Shown here in pieces: positions 8,240 to 16,937 of a DNA stretch of 64,000 nucleotides (the first letter of the stretch is position 1; each line of letters begins with the position of its first letter). The DNA comes from Pseudomonas sp. JAI120. GTDB taxonomy: Bacteria; Pseudomonadota; Gammaproteobacteria; Pseudomonadales; Pseudomonadaceae. A program made the position numbers and the translations under genes. Where the stretch lies: the NCBI RefSeq assembly GCF_014207255.1, contig NZ_JACHCZ010000005.1:124001-188000 (forward strand). The letters run 5' to 3'. Under the pieces are notes generated by a model. The model was not told where the DNA came from. It saw only the letters and a list, made by a program, of their open reading frames with translations, and made no database searches.

Positions 8240-11200
8240 CAGCTGTCTTCTTCTATATCCAGCAACAGGTTTTCCAACGCCTCGCGGTACGCCCCCGGTT
8301 CCTGCCACAAACCGCGCTGCTGAGCTTCGAGCATGCGCTCGGTCATATCACGCAGCGCTGCGGGGTTGTGCTGCTGCACAAAGGCTCGGGTGTCAGGGTC
8401 GAGCAGGTAGGCGTCGGCGAGCAATGCATATTGATGATCGTCAATCAGCTCAGTGGTGGCGTCGAAGGCGAACAGATTGTCCACGGTCGCGGCCATTTCG
8501 AACGCACCTTTATAGCCGTGGCGCTTCACCCCGTCGATCCACTTGGGGTTGGCGGCGCGGGAACGGATCACCCGGTTCAGCTCTTCCTTCAAGGTGCGAA
8601 TCCTGGGCAGGTCCGGCTGGCTGTGGTCGCCATGGTAGCTGACGGCCTTGTCGCCGCTCAGGGTTTCCACGGCAGCGAGCATGCCGCCCTGGAACTGGTA
8701 GTAGTCGTTGGAGTCGAGCAGGTCGTGCTCGCGGTTATCCTGGTTCTGCAACACCGCCTGCACCTGGCTCAGGCGCTGGGCGAACTGCTCGCGAGCGGCG
8801 GTGCCTTCATCGGAACCGCCATAGGCGTAGCCGCCCCAGTTCAGGTAGACCTCGGCCAAGTCCTCGCGGCTTTGCCACAGACGCCCGTCAATGGCGCCCT
8901 GCACGCCCGCGCCATAGGCACCGGGCTTGGCCCCGAAGATACGCCAGCCGGCCTGTTTCGCCGCCACCTCGTCATCCAGGCCGGACGCCAGCAACGCCGC
9001 GCGCTCACTGCGCACCTTGGCGGCCAGTGGGTTCATGTCGTCCGGCTCATCCAGGGCCGCCACCGCTTGCACCGCCGCGTCGAACAGGCGGATCAGGTTG
9101 GCGAACGCATCGCGGAAAAACCCGGACACGCGCAGCGTGACGTCCACGCGCGGGCGGTCCAGCAGGCTGATCGGCAGGATTTCAAAGTCATCCACCCGTT
9201 GACTGCCCGTGGCCCACACCGGCCGTACGCCCATCAGCGCCATGGCCTGGGCGATGTCGTCGCCACCGGTGCGCATGGTGGCCGTGCCCCACACCGACAG
9301 GCCGAGCTGGCGCAGGTGGTCGCCGTGGTCCTGCAGGTGCCGCTCAAGCATCAGGTTGGCCGACTGGAAACCGATGCGCCATGCCGTGGTCGTGGGCAGG
9401 TTACGCACATCCACGGTAAAGAAATTGCGCCCGGTCGGCAGCACATCCAGGCGCCCACGGCTCGGCGCGCCGCTTGGCCCAGCCGGCACAAAACGCCCGC
9501 CGAGGGCATCCAGCAAGCCGTGCATTTCCGCAGGGCCGCAGGCATCCAGGCGTGGCGCGACCACAATGCGCAGGCTTTCGATCACCGCCTTCACATCCTC
9601 CCAGCCGGGCTCTTCCAGCTGCTCCACCGGCCCTTCCAATGCCTGCTCGATCAGTCGCGCGGCGTACAGTTCCAGGCGCTCGCGGGTATCACCAGCGGTA
9701 CGCCACAACTGCGTATCGATCGTCTGCAACACCGCCGGGCGTCGTCCGGTCCAGGGCTCAGCCAGGGCGCAGTCCAGCGGGTCGAAGCCCAACTCGAAGG
9801 CTTTGGCCAACACGCGCAGCAGGCTCGATTGCGGGCCACGGCCATCGCCACGCGGGATGCGCAGCAAAGCCAGCAGGGTGTCAATCCGCAAGCGACCCTG
9901 CGGGGACTCGCCAAAGATATGCAGGCCGTCACGGATCTGCGATTCCTTCAAGTCACACAGGTAGGTGTCCAGGCGCGGCAGCCAAATCGCAGCATCGGCG
10001 TCGCCATCCAGTTCAAGCTCCTGGTCGATACGGGTTTCGCGAACCAGTTGGAGGATGTCTTTTTGCAGTTCGCGGGCACGGCGCGGGTCGAGCAGTTGGG
10101 CTTCGTAGTATTCGTCCGCCAATAGCTCCAGATTACGCAACGGCCCGTAGGTTTCGGCGCGGGTCAGCGGCGGCATCAGGTGGTCGATGATCACCGCCTG
10201 GGTGCGCCGCTTGGCCTGGGCGCCCTCGCCCGGGTCGTTGACGATAAACGGGTAGATGTTCGGCAGCGGCCCCAGCAGCGCATCCGGCCAGCAGTTCTCC
10301 GAGAGCCCCACGCCCTTGCCCGGCAGCCATTCCAGGTTGCCGTGCTTGCCCACATGGATCACGCCATGGGCGCCGTAGGTGTGGCGCAACCAGAAGTAGA
10401 ACGCCAGGTAGCCGTGGGGCGGCACCAGGTCCGGGTCGTGGTACACCGCGCTGGCATCCACCTGGTAACCCCGGGCCGGCTGGATGCCGATGAAGGTCAG
10501 GCCCAGGCGCAGGCCGGCGATCATCAGGCGGCCGTCGCGGAACATCGGATCGTTGTGCGGAGCGCCCCAACGCTCCAGCACCGCCTGGCGATTGGACTCA
10601 GGCAAGCGCTGGAACATCGCCTCGTAGTCGTCCAGGCCCAGGCTTTGATGGCAGGGGCGCAGGTCGAGGCTGTCGAGATCGTTGGTGACGCCGCCGAGCA
10701 GATCATGGATCAGCGCAGTGCCGCTTTCGGGCAATTGATCCGGCACCGGATAACCTTCGGTTTGCAGGGCGCGCAGGATATTCAGCGCGGCGGCCGGGGT
10801 GTCCAGGCCCACGCCATTGCCGATGCGACCGTCGCGGGTCGGGTAGTTGGCGAGGATCAGCGCAATGCGTTTATCCGCATTCGGCAGCCGTGCCAGTTCG
10901 ACCCAACGGCGCGCCAATTCAGCGACGAAATCCATGCGCTCGGGCGCTGCGCGGTAGCACACCACGTCCGACTGGCTGCGCTCGCTGCGCCAGGCCAGAT
11001 CCTTGAAGCTGATCGGCCGGCTGATAATCCGCCCATCCAGCTCGGGCAAGGCAATGTGCATCGCCAGGTCGCGAGGGCCAAGGCCTTGCTCGCTGGCCTG
11101 CCAGCCCGGCTGGTTATCCTGGGCGCAAATCGCCTGGATTACCGGGATATTGCGACGAAACGGCCGCAGATGCGGGGCTTCGGGGCTGGATTGGGCAAAA

Positions 11201-12000
11201 CCGGTGGTGTTCAGGATTACCGCCGCGCCGACCTCATCCAGCAGGTCCTCGACCACCGTCAGGCAGCCGGGCTCTTTCAAACTGGCCACCGCCATCGGCA
11301 ACGGGTTAAGGCCCGCCGCCTGCAAGCGCTGGCAGAACACATCAATAAAACCGGTATTGGCCGCCTGCAGGTGCGAGCGGTAGAACAGCACCGCCGCCAC
11401 GGGCCAATCCGCGTGCCAATCGGTCTGCCAGTCATTGAGACGAGGGTTGGCTTTATGCGGGTGATAAATCGCCGTGCGCGGCAGGGTTTGCGGCTCGGCC
11501 CAGGCATAGTCGCGTTCGAGGTAGCCGCTGGCCAGGCAGCGATAGAAGTCCAGGGCATTGCCCAAACCACCCTGACGAAGGAAGTGCCACAGGCGGTCGC
11601 GCTGTTCGGCACTCACCGTGCTCAGGCCGCTGAGTTCCGGGTCCGGGCGATCATCCCCCGGCACCAGGATCAGGGTGACGCCGCGCGCGGCCAGCTCCAC
11701 AAGACGCTCGATGCCGTAGCGCCAGTAACCGATGCCGCCATGCAGCGAAATCAGGATGACCTTGGCGTGGCGCAGCACTTCGTCTACATACAGGTCGACC
11801 GAGGCATGGTTCTGCACCTGCATCGGGTTGGCCAGGCGCAGGCTGGGGTAATCCTCGGGCAACTGCTGGGCCGCTTCGGCCAGCAGCGCCAGGCTGGAAT
11901 CGCCGCTGCACAGAATCACCAGTTCAGCGGGGGTTTGGCCAAGGTCGGCAATATTGTCGTCCGCGACGAAACCACCGGGCTGAGTCCTGAGCAGGTGCAT
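8239..12000 (-). CDS. cobN: Cobaltochelatase subunit CobN
   Basis: The 1253-residue large subunit of the aerobic cobalt chelatase, which binds hydrogenobyrinic acid a,c-diamide and cobalt in the cytosol. The family signature HVGKHGNLEWLPGKG lies near residue 550, followed by NCWPDALLGPLPNIYPFIV. Length matches CobN (about 1250-1275). It begins three bases after the cobW stop and overlaps the ChlI-like ATPase gene by one base, so the four genes form one transcript controlled by the leftward cobalamin riboswitch. Confidence 0.96.
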   Translation of the reverse strand: MHLLRTQPGGFVADDNIADLGQTPAELVILCSGDSSLALLAEAAQQLPEDYPSLRLANPMQVQNHASVDLYVDEVLRHAKVILISLHGGIGYWRYGIERLVELAARGVTLILVPGDDRPDPELSGLSTVSAEQRDRLWHFLRQGGLGNALDFYRCLASGYLERDYAWAEPQTLPRTAIYHPHKANPRLNDWQTDWHADWPVAAVLFYRSHLQAANTGFIDVFCQRLQAAGLNPLPMAVASLKEPGCLTVVEDLLDEVGAAVILNTTGFAQSSPEAPHLRPFRRNIPVIQAICAQDNQPGWQASEQGLGPRDLAMHIALPELDGRIISRPISFKDLAWRSERSQSDVVCYRAAPERMDFVAELARRWVELARLPNADKRIALILANYPTRDGRIGNGVGLDTPAAALNILRALQTEGYPVPDQLPESGTALIHDLLGGVTNDLDSLDLRPCHQSLGLDDYEAMFQRLPESNRQAVLERWGAPHNDPMFRDGRLMIAGLRLGLTFIGIQPARGYQVDASAVYHDPDLVPPHGYLAFYFWLRHTYGAHGVIHVGKHGNLEWLPGKGVGLSENCWPDALLGPLPNIYPFIVNDPGEGAQAKRRTQAVIIDHLMPPLTRAETYGPLRNLELLADEYYEAQLLDPRRARELQKDILQLVRETRIDQELELDGDADAAIWLPRLDTYLCDLKESQIRDGLHIFGESPQGRLRIDTLLALLRIPRGDGRGPQSSLLRVLAKAFELGFDPLDCALAEPWTGRRPAVLQTIDTQLWRTAGDTRERLELYAARLIEQALEGPVEQLEEPGWEDVKAVIESLRIVVAPRLDACGPAEMHGLLDALGGRFVPAGPSGAPSRGRLDVLPTGRNFFTVDVRNLPTTTAWRIGFQSANLMLERHLQDHGDHLRQLGLSVWGTATMRTGGDDIAQAMALMGVRPVWATGSQRVDDFEILPISLLDRPRVDVTLRVSGFFRDAFANLIRLFDAAVQAVAALDEPDDMNPLAAKVRSERAALLASGLDDEVAAKQAGWRIFGAKPGAYGAGVQGAIDGRLWQSREDLAEVYLNWGGYAYGGSDEGTAAREQFAQRLSQVQAVLQNQDNREHDLLDSNDYYQFQGGMLAAVETLSGDKAVSYHGDHSQPDLPRIRTLKEELNRVIRSRAANPKWIDGVKRHGYKGAFEMAATVDNLFAFDATTELIDDHQYALLADAYLLDPDTRAFVQQHNPAALRDMTERMLEAQQRGLWQEPGAYREALENLLLDIEEDS

Positions 12001-12003
12001 GGG

Positions 12004-13065
12004 TTAAACGCTGAGGGCAGCGCGCAGCTGCGCTTCGAGGCCCGCCGCGTCCAGCTCCTGGCCGATCAGCACCAGCCGTGTGATGCGCGCTTCGTCGGCG
12101 CCCCAGGCACGGTCGAAGTGCTTGTCGAAACGCGTGCCCACGCCCTGGATCAGCAGGCGCATCGGTTTGTTCGGGATGGCGGCGAAGCCTTTGACGCGCA
12201 GGATGCCGTGCTGAACCACCAATTGGGTCAGGGCGTCGAGCAGCAGCGCCTCGTCGGCTTGGGGCAGGTCGATGGAGATGGAATCGAAGGCATCGTGATC
12301 ATGATCGTCTTCACCATCGTGGTGATGATCGTGGTGGCTATGGCGACCGTCGATATGTTCTTCGGAACCCGCGCCGAGACCGATCAATACATCCAACGGC
12401 AGGCGACCGCTGCTGGCTTCGATGACCTTCACAGCCGGCGGCAGTTCTTCGGCGACTTCCAGGCGTACACGGGCCAGGTCTTCGGCGCTGATCAGGTCGG
12501 ATTTGTTGAGGATCACCAGGTCGGCGCTGGCCAGTTGGTCGGCAAACAGCTCGTGCAGCGGCGATTCGTGGTCCAGGTTCGGGTCAAGTTTGCGCTGGGC
12601 ATCGACCTGGTCCGGGAACGCGGCAAAGGTGCCGGCGGCCACGGCCGGGCTGTCGACCACGGTGATGACCGCATCAACCGTGCAGGCGCTGCGGATTTCC
12701 GGCCACTGGAAGGCCTGTACCAACGGTTTTGGCAGGGCCAGGCCCGAGGTTTCGATAAGGATATGGTCGAGGTCGCCGCGACGGGCGACCAGTTCGCGCA
12801 TCACCGGGAAGAACTCTTCCTGCACCGTGCAGCACAGGCAGCCGTTGGCCAGCTCGTACACGCGGCCGTTGGCCTCTTCTTCGGTGCAACCGATGGAGCA
12901 CTGCTTGAGGATTTCACCGTCGATGCCCAGCTCGCCGAACTCGTTGACGATCACCGCAATGCGACGGCCCTGGGCGTTGTCGAGCATATGGCGCAGCAAG
13001 GTGGTTTTGCCCGAGCCGAGGAAGCCGGTAACGATGGTGACGGGGAGTTTGGCCAGTGTTTTCAT
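12004..13065 (-). CDS. cobW: CobW, cobalt-directed GTPase metallochaperone
   Basis: A 353-residue G3E-family GTPase implicated in delivering cobalt for cobalamin synthesis. Walker A is GFLGSGKTT (residues 14-22). The metal-binding CLCC motif is at residues 76-79, the switch region contains ETSGLA, and NKSD is the guanine-specificity motif. A histidine/aspartate-rich stretch near residues 240-260 (HSHHDHHHDGEDDHDHD) is a likely metal reservoir. It is the first gene of the cobW-cobN-ChlI-VWA operon, directly downstream of a cobalamin riboswitch. Confidence 0.95.
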   Translation of the reverse strand: MKTLAKLPVTIVTGFLGSGKTTLLRHMLDNAQGRRIAVIVNEFGELGIDGEILKQCSIGCTEEEANGRVYELANGCLCCTVQEEFFPVMRELVARRGDLDHILIETSGLALPKPLVQAFQWPEIRSACTVDAVITVVDSPAVAAGTFAAFPDQVDAQRKLDPNLDHESPLHELFADQLASADLVILNKSDLISAEDLARVRLEVAEELPPAVKVIEASSGRLPLDVLIGLGAGSEEHIDGRHSHHDHHHDGEDDHDHDAFDSISIDLPQADEALLLDALTQLVVQHGILRVKGFAAIPNKPMRLLIQGVGTRFDKHFDRAWGADEARITRLVLIGQELDAAGLEAQLRAALSV

Positions 13066-13167
13066 CGGATGCCCTTTGGGGCGGGCATACGGGACGATAG
13101 GCCCTGCGGCGGCGCGCAGACGCGGATTTCGTCACCGGATCACCCCGCCCGGTTGAATTGGAAAATC

Positions 13168-13375
13168 GGTTACGAGGCAGGTCTCCTGGCTTGGGGCTTG
13201 CGGGTCTTGCGACCGGCGCCGACTGCGCCTTCCCGCCGTAATGGCAGTGGCGTGGCAGTCAGATAAACCCTTCACAGTTGCGGGGGCAGCCGCGGCTTGG
13301 ACCGCGTTCCCTTCTTAGCTTCGACCTGGGCCGAAGAACCTCGAAGGTGCAAGGCTACAGGGGCTCGCCGCATTT
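13168..13375 (-). promoter_or_regulatory. Cobalamin riboswitch (leftward, upstream of cobW)
   Basis: On the minus strand the segment carries cobalamin-aptamer landmarks in order: GGGAACGCGGT, GGCTGCCCCCGCAACTGTGA (B12 box), GCCACTG, GGCGGGAAGGCG and GCCAGGAGACCTGCC at the 3' end about 100 nt before cobW. It should shut off cobW-cobN when adenosylcobalamin is plentiful. The outer boundaries are approximate because the P1 stem was not folded. Confidence 0.92.
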
Positions 13376-13411
13376 GACTACCGTCCCCGGCCCATGCTCT
13401 CCTACACATCT

Positions 13412-13597
13412 TGTTTCGGGTGCCCTTCACAGGGTGAAACGGGAAACCGGTGAGTCATAGCGTTATGACGAGTCCGGTGCTGCCCCCGCAACGGTAAGCG
13501 AGTGAAGCGTCAGATCCACTGTGCCTGTACGGCATGGGAAGGCGACGCTTTATAGACCCAGTGTCCCTCGCAAGCCCGGAGACCGGCCCGAATAACA
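13412..13597 (+). promoter_or_regulatory. Cobalamin riboswitch (rightward, upstream of cbtB)
   Basis: Plus-strand aptamer with the full set of conserved blocks: GGTGCCC, GAAACGGGAAACCGGTGA, GTGCTGCCCCCGCAACGGTA, CCACTGTGCC, ATGGGAAGGCGACGC and GCCCGGAGACCGGCCC. It ends about 105 nt before cbtB. Only about 40 nt separate it from the start of the leftward riboswitch, so promoters for both arms must lie in or between the two aptamers. Confidence 0.95.
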
Positions 13598-13702
13598 TCG
13601 AATAACAAACCCGCGGTGGGCGGGCGCTGTTAAAACCCTGCGTGCCTGGCTCGCGGGGTTTGCATGCGCTCGTTTCACCCTGACACCTGAAAGGGACGCG
13701 CC

Positions 13703-13891
13703 ATGTCGATCATCAGCAGCACCTCGCACACCGCCAGCAGCTCCGCCACCCTCAGCCAACGCCTGACCGCCGCCATCGGTGCGTCGATCCTTGGTGCATG
13801 TCTGGTGTATTTTGCCGGCTTCTCGCATATCGAGGCGGTGCACAACGCGGCCCACGATACCCGTCACAGCGCCGCGTTCCCGTGCCACTGA
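13703..13891 (+). CDS. cbtB: Cobalt transporter subunit CbtB
   Basis: A 62-residue protein of the CbtB family, partner of the CbtA membrane protein in proposed B12-regulated cobalt uptake. It has one transmembrane helix (about residues 20-40, LTAAIGASILGACLVYFAGF) and a histidine-rich C-terminus (HNAAHDTRHSAAFPCH) expected to bind cobalt. AAGGGA precedes the ATG. It is the first gene behind the rightward cobalamin riboswitch, 11 nt before cbtA. Confidence 0.93.
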   Translation: MSIISSTSHTASSSATLSQRLTAAIGASILGACLVYFAGFSHIEAVHNAAHDTRHSAAFPCH

Positions 13892-13902
13892 GGCCTGCCG
13901 AT

Positions 13903-14607
13903 ATGATCAAGCGTATTGCGCAAACCGCAGGGTTCACCGGCTTGCTCGCTGCCCTGTTGCTGACCCTGTTGCAAAGCTTCTGGGTCGCGCCGCTGATTCT
14001 GCAGGCGGAAACCTTTGAAAAGGCCCCGGCCGCGACTGAAGTCGTGCATGAGCACGCCGCCGGCGCCGCAGCACACACCCACGACGCCGAAGCCTGGGAA
14101 CCGGAAGACGGCTGGCAGCGCGTGCTGTCGACCACCGGCGGCAACCTCGTGGTCGCCGTCGGCTTCGCCCTGATGCTCGCCGGCCTCTATACCCTGCGCG
14201 CCCCTACCCGTACGGCCCAAGGCTTGCTGTGGGGCTTGGCCGGTTACGCCACCTTTGTGCTGGCGCCCACTCTGGGCCTGCCACCGGAGCTGCCGGGCAC
14301 TGCCGCCGCTGACCTGGCGCAACGACAAATCTGGTGGATCGGCACCGCTGCCTCGACGGCGGCCGGTATTGCCCTGATCGTGTTTGGGCGCAACTGGCTG
14401 CTGAAAGTCTTGGGCGTGGCGATCCTGGTGGTGCCACATGTGATCGGCGCGCCGCAGCCGGAAACCCATTCCATGCTGGCGCCGGAAGCCCTCGAAGCGC
14501 AGTTCAAGATCGCTTCGCAGTTGACCAACGTGGCGTTCTGGCTGGCGCTCGGCCTGATCAGTGCCTGGCTGTTCCGCCGCAACCGCGACGACCAATACTC
14601 GGCATGA
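13903..14607 (+). CDS. cbtA: Cobalt transporter subunit CbtA
   Basis: A 234-residue inner-membrane protein of the CbtA family, with about five hydrophobic helices. The first loop carries histidines (VVHEHAAGAAAHTHDAEAW), a plausible cobalt site. The start MIKRIAQTAGFTGLL is chosen because it opens the first membrane helix; the upstream extension overlaps cbtB out of frame. Its stop overlaps the cobE start as ATGA. Confidence 0.92.
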   Translation: MIKRIAQTAGFTGLLAALLLTLLQSFWVAPLILQAETFEKAPAATEVVHEHAAGAAAHTHDAEAWEPEDGWQRVLSTTGGNLVVAVGFALMLAGLYTLRAPTRTAQGLLWGLAGYATFVLAPTLGLPPELPGTAAADLAQRQIWWIGTAASTAAGIALIVFGRNWLLKVLGVAILVVPHVIGAPQPETHSMLAPEALEAQFKIASQLTNVAFWLALGLISAWLFRRNRDDQYSA

Positions 14608-14996
14608 CCCTGGTGGTCGGCCTGGGTTGCCAGCGGGGTTGTGATGTAGACACCCTGCTGGGCCTGTTTGACAGCGCCCTCGCCAATGGCGGGATTGAGC
14701 GCCAGCGTGTCACGGCACTGGCCAGCATCGACCGTAAACAGGACGAGCCTGGGTTGCTCGCCCTGGCCCGCTTGCTCAATCTGCCGTTGCAGTGCTTCAG
14801 CGCCGCGCAACTGGCGGCGTATGAAGACCGGCTGAGCCACAAATCCACCGTGGCGTTTGCCCATACCGGCTGTTATGGCATCGCCGAAAGCGCTGCCCTG
14901 GCCCTGGCCGAACAGCTCTGCGGCGGTCCTGCCCGCTTGTTGATCACTCGCCAGAAAACCGCCCAGGCCACCTTTGCATTGGCCTGCGCCGGCTAA
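14604..14996 (+). CDS. cobE: Cobalamin biosynthesis protein CobE (CbiG C-terminal domain-like)
   Basis: A 130-residue protein matching CobE/CbiG_C. It starts MTLVVGLGCQRGCDVDTLL, the typical glycine/cysteine opening, and has AFAHTGCYGIAESAAL near the C-terminus. The precise role of CobE is debated; it is thought to assist corrin-ring methylation and contraction steps. It is translationally coupled to cbtA (ATGA overlap) and is followed by cobM after 70 nt. Confidence 0.88.
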   Translation: MTLVVGLGCQRGCDVDTLLGLFDSALANGGIERQRVTALASIDRKQDEPGLLALARLLNLPLQCFSAAQLAAYEDRLSHKSTVAFAHTGCYGIAESAALALAEQLCGGPARLLITRQKTAQATFALACAG

Positions 14997-15066
14997 AATC
15001 CCGATAATCGCCCTTCCCGATCATGAGCAATCTTCATGCTCGCCCGCTTTTGCACAGGAATTCTCC

Positions 15067-15813
15067 ATGACCGTCTACTTCATCGGCGCCGGCCCCGGCG
15101 ATCCGGAATTGATCACCGTCAAAGGCCAACGCCTGATCCGCAGTTGCCCGGTGATCATCTATGCCGGCTCGCTGGTGCCGGCGGCGGTGCTGGAAGGACA
15201 TCAGGCGCAACAGGTGGTCAACAGCGCCGAACTGCACCTGGAACAGATCATCGAACTGATCAAGACTGCCCACGCCAACGGCCAGGATGTGGCCCGCGTG
15301 CACTCCGGCGACCCGAGCCTGTATGGCGCGATTGGCGAGCAGATCCGTTACTTGCGTGAGTTGGGCATCCCTTTCCAGATCATTCCCGGAGTAACGGCGG
15401 TGGCAGCCTGCGCCGCGTTGCTGGAAACGGAACTGACCCTGCCGGACATCGCCCAAAGCGTGATCCTGACCCGCTACGCCGATAAAACCAGCATGCCGGC
15501 CGGGGAAGACTTCGACAGCCTGGCCCGGCATGGCACGACCATGGCGATTCACCTGGGGGTCAATCATCTGGAAAAGATCGTCGCCGAACTGCTGCCACAC
15601 TATGGCGCGGACTGCCCGATGGCGGTGGTACACCGGGCGACATGGCCGGATCAGGATTGGGTGGTCGGCACGCTCAGCGATATTGCCGACAAAGTCGCCG
15701 CCAAGGGCTTTCGGCGTACGGCGCTGATCGTGGTGGGCCGGGTGCTGGCCAGTGACAATTTCAGTGAGTCGTCACTGTATCGGGCCGGGCATGCGCACCT
15801 TTATCGACCTTGA
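15067..15813 (+). CDS. cobM: Precorrin-4 C11-methyltransferase
   Basis: A 248-residue SAM-dependent tetrapyrrole methylase that methylates precorrin-4 at C11 in aerobic cobalamin synthesis. It has the N-terminal glycine-rich YFIGAGPGDPELITVKG, then IIYAGSLV, the HSGDPSLYGAI loop and PGVTAVAACAA, all diagnostic for the CobM/CbiF branch. The start follows AGGAATTCTCC. It is the last gene of the riboswitch-controlled cbtB-cbtA-cobE-cobM unit. Confidence 0.96.
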   Translation: MTVYFIGAGPGDPELITVKGQRLIRSCPVIIYAGSLVPAAVLEGHQAQQVVNSAELHLEQIIELIKTAHANGQDVARVHSGDPSLYGAIGEQIRYLRELGIPFQIIPGVTAVAACAALLETELTLPDIAQSVILTRYADKTSMPAGEDFDSLARHGTTMAIHLGVNHLEKIVAELLPHYGADCPMAVVHRATWPDQDWVVGTLSDIADKVAAKGFRRTALIVVGRVLASDNFSESSLYRAGHAHLYRP

Positions 15814-16200
15814 TTTTTTACTTCATAAAATCACACCAACACACTGATTTAACTTAAAAAATACAAATAACAATGTGGGAGGGGGCTTGCCCCCGATGGC
15901 AATTTTTCAGCCTATTCCTGAGGCGACTGACACACCGCTATCGGGGGCAAGCCCCCTCCCACATTTGACCTTCCTTGTCAGGGAGATAGAGTCAACATTC
16001 GAATTTGATTTTTTAATTCACAAATCATCAACAACACGCTGATTTAACTGAATAAATGCAAAAAAATGTGGGAGGGGGCTTGCTCCCGATAGCGGTGTGT
16101 CAGCTTCCTCATGAGACGACTGAGGCACCGCTATCGGGAGCAAGCCCCCTCCCACACCTGATCTTTATTGTTAGATAGATGGTGTAAGAGCTTGAATTAA
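15811..16200. repeat. Tandem duplication of a REP doublet with flanks (period about 195 nt)
   Basis: The 446-nt gap between cobM and nfuA is filled by two direct copies of the same unit: an AT-rich leader (TGATTTTTTA..., ...CTGATTTAACT), then a REP doublet. The doublets are at 15874-15963 and 16068-16156. Matching points are offset by 195 nt at the leader and by 193-194 nt at the REP arms, so the copies differ only by small indels and substitutions. The first copy begins on the cobM stop codon. No gene is seen here. Confidence 0.88.
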
Positions 16201-16207
16201 AAGAATA

Positions 16208-16237
16208 AAAAAACGGCGCTCACGGACGCCGTTTTTT
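16208..16237. terminator. Bidirectional intrinsic terminator
   Basis: Stem ACGGCG/CGCCGT with loop CTCACGGA, flanked by A6 on the left and T6 on the right, so it can act for transcripts from either side. It lies 22 nt after the nfuA stop on the minus strand and also downstream of cobM on the plus strand. Confidence 0.9.
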
Positions 16238-16259
16238 ATGTTCGCAGTGAACGCCTTAC

Positions 16260-16844
16260 TCAGTAGTAGGCGTTTTCTTTCTGCGTGTGGTCTGTCACGT
16301 CACGGACGCCCTTGAGCTCCGGAATGCGCTCCAGCAAAGTGCGCTCAATGCCTTCACGCAGGGTCACATCCGCCTGGCCGCAACCCTGGCAGCCGCCGCC
16401 GAACTTCAATACGGCGATGCCGTCATCGACGACGTCGATCAAGCTGACCTGACCGCCGTGGCTGGCCAGCCCCGGGTTGATCTCGGTTTGCAGGTAGTAG
16501 TTGATGCGCTCGTTGACCGGGCTGTCGGCGTTGACGTTCGGCACCTTGGCGTTGGGCGCCTTGATGGTCAACTGGCCGCCCATACGGTCGGTGGCGTAGT
16601 CGACCACGGCATCGTCCAGGAAGGCTTCGCTGAAGTTGTCGATATACGCGGTGAAGCTTTTCAGCCCCAGGGCGGTGTCTTCAGGCTTCTCTTCACCGGG
16701 CTTGCAGTAGGCAATGCACGTCTCGGCGTACTGGGTGCCAGGCTGGGTGATAAAGACGCGGATGCCGATACCCGGGGTGTTCTGCTTGGACAGCAGGTCA
16801 GCCAGGTAATCGTGGGCGGCGTCGGTAATGGTTATGGCAGTCAT
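16260..16844 (-). CDS. nfuA: Fe/S biogenesis protein NfuA
   Basis: A 194-residue iron-sulfur carrier that delivers [4Fe-4S] clusters to apo-enzymes under stress. An N-terminal degenerate A-type domain (residues 1-95) is followed by the Nfu domain with the cluster-binding CQGC at Cys152 and Cys155 inside FGGGCQGCGQADV. Length and layout equal E. coli NfuA (191 residues). TGAGGAG precedes the ATG. It is monocistronic between the bidirectional terminator and cti. Confidence 0.97.
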   Translation of the reverse strand: MTAITITDAAHDYLADLLSKQNTPGIGIRVFITQPGTQYAETCIAYCKPGEEKPEDTALGLKSFTAYIDNFSEAFLDDAVVDYATDRMGGQLTIKAPNAKVPNVNADSPVNERINYYLQTEINPGLASHGGQVSLIDVVDDGIAVLKFGGGCQGCGQADVTLREGIERTLLERIPELKGVRDVTDHTQKENAYY

Positions 16845-16937
16845 GGAAACTCCTCACAGGCTTGCCGGCAGTTTACGCCAAAATATTACGCAGGTACAAA
16901 GTCCTAGTAATTTTGTCGGAAAAGACTCTCGCCCCAG

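Noticed and set aside
10180..13266. 1028-codon plus-strand frame opposite cobN and cobW
   Set aside because: Antisense shadow of two clear genes; also runs into the riboswitch. No ribosome binding site or domain.
15811..16200. Possible CRISPR-like array
   Set aside because: Only two units of about 195 nt, made of inverted REP arms; no short direct repeats with unique spacers and no cas genes.
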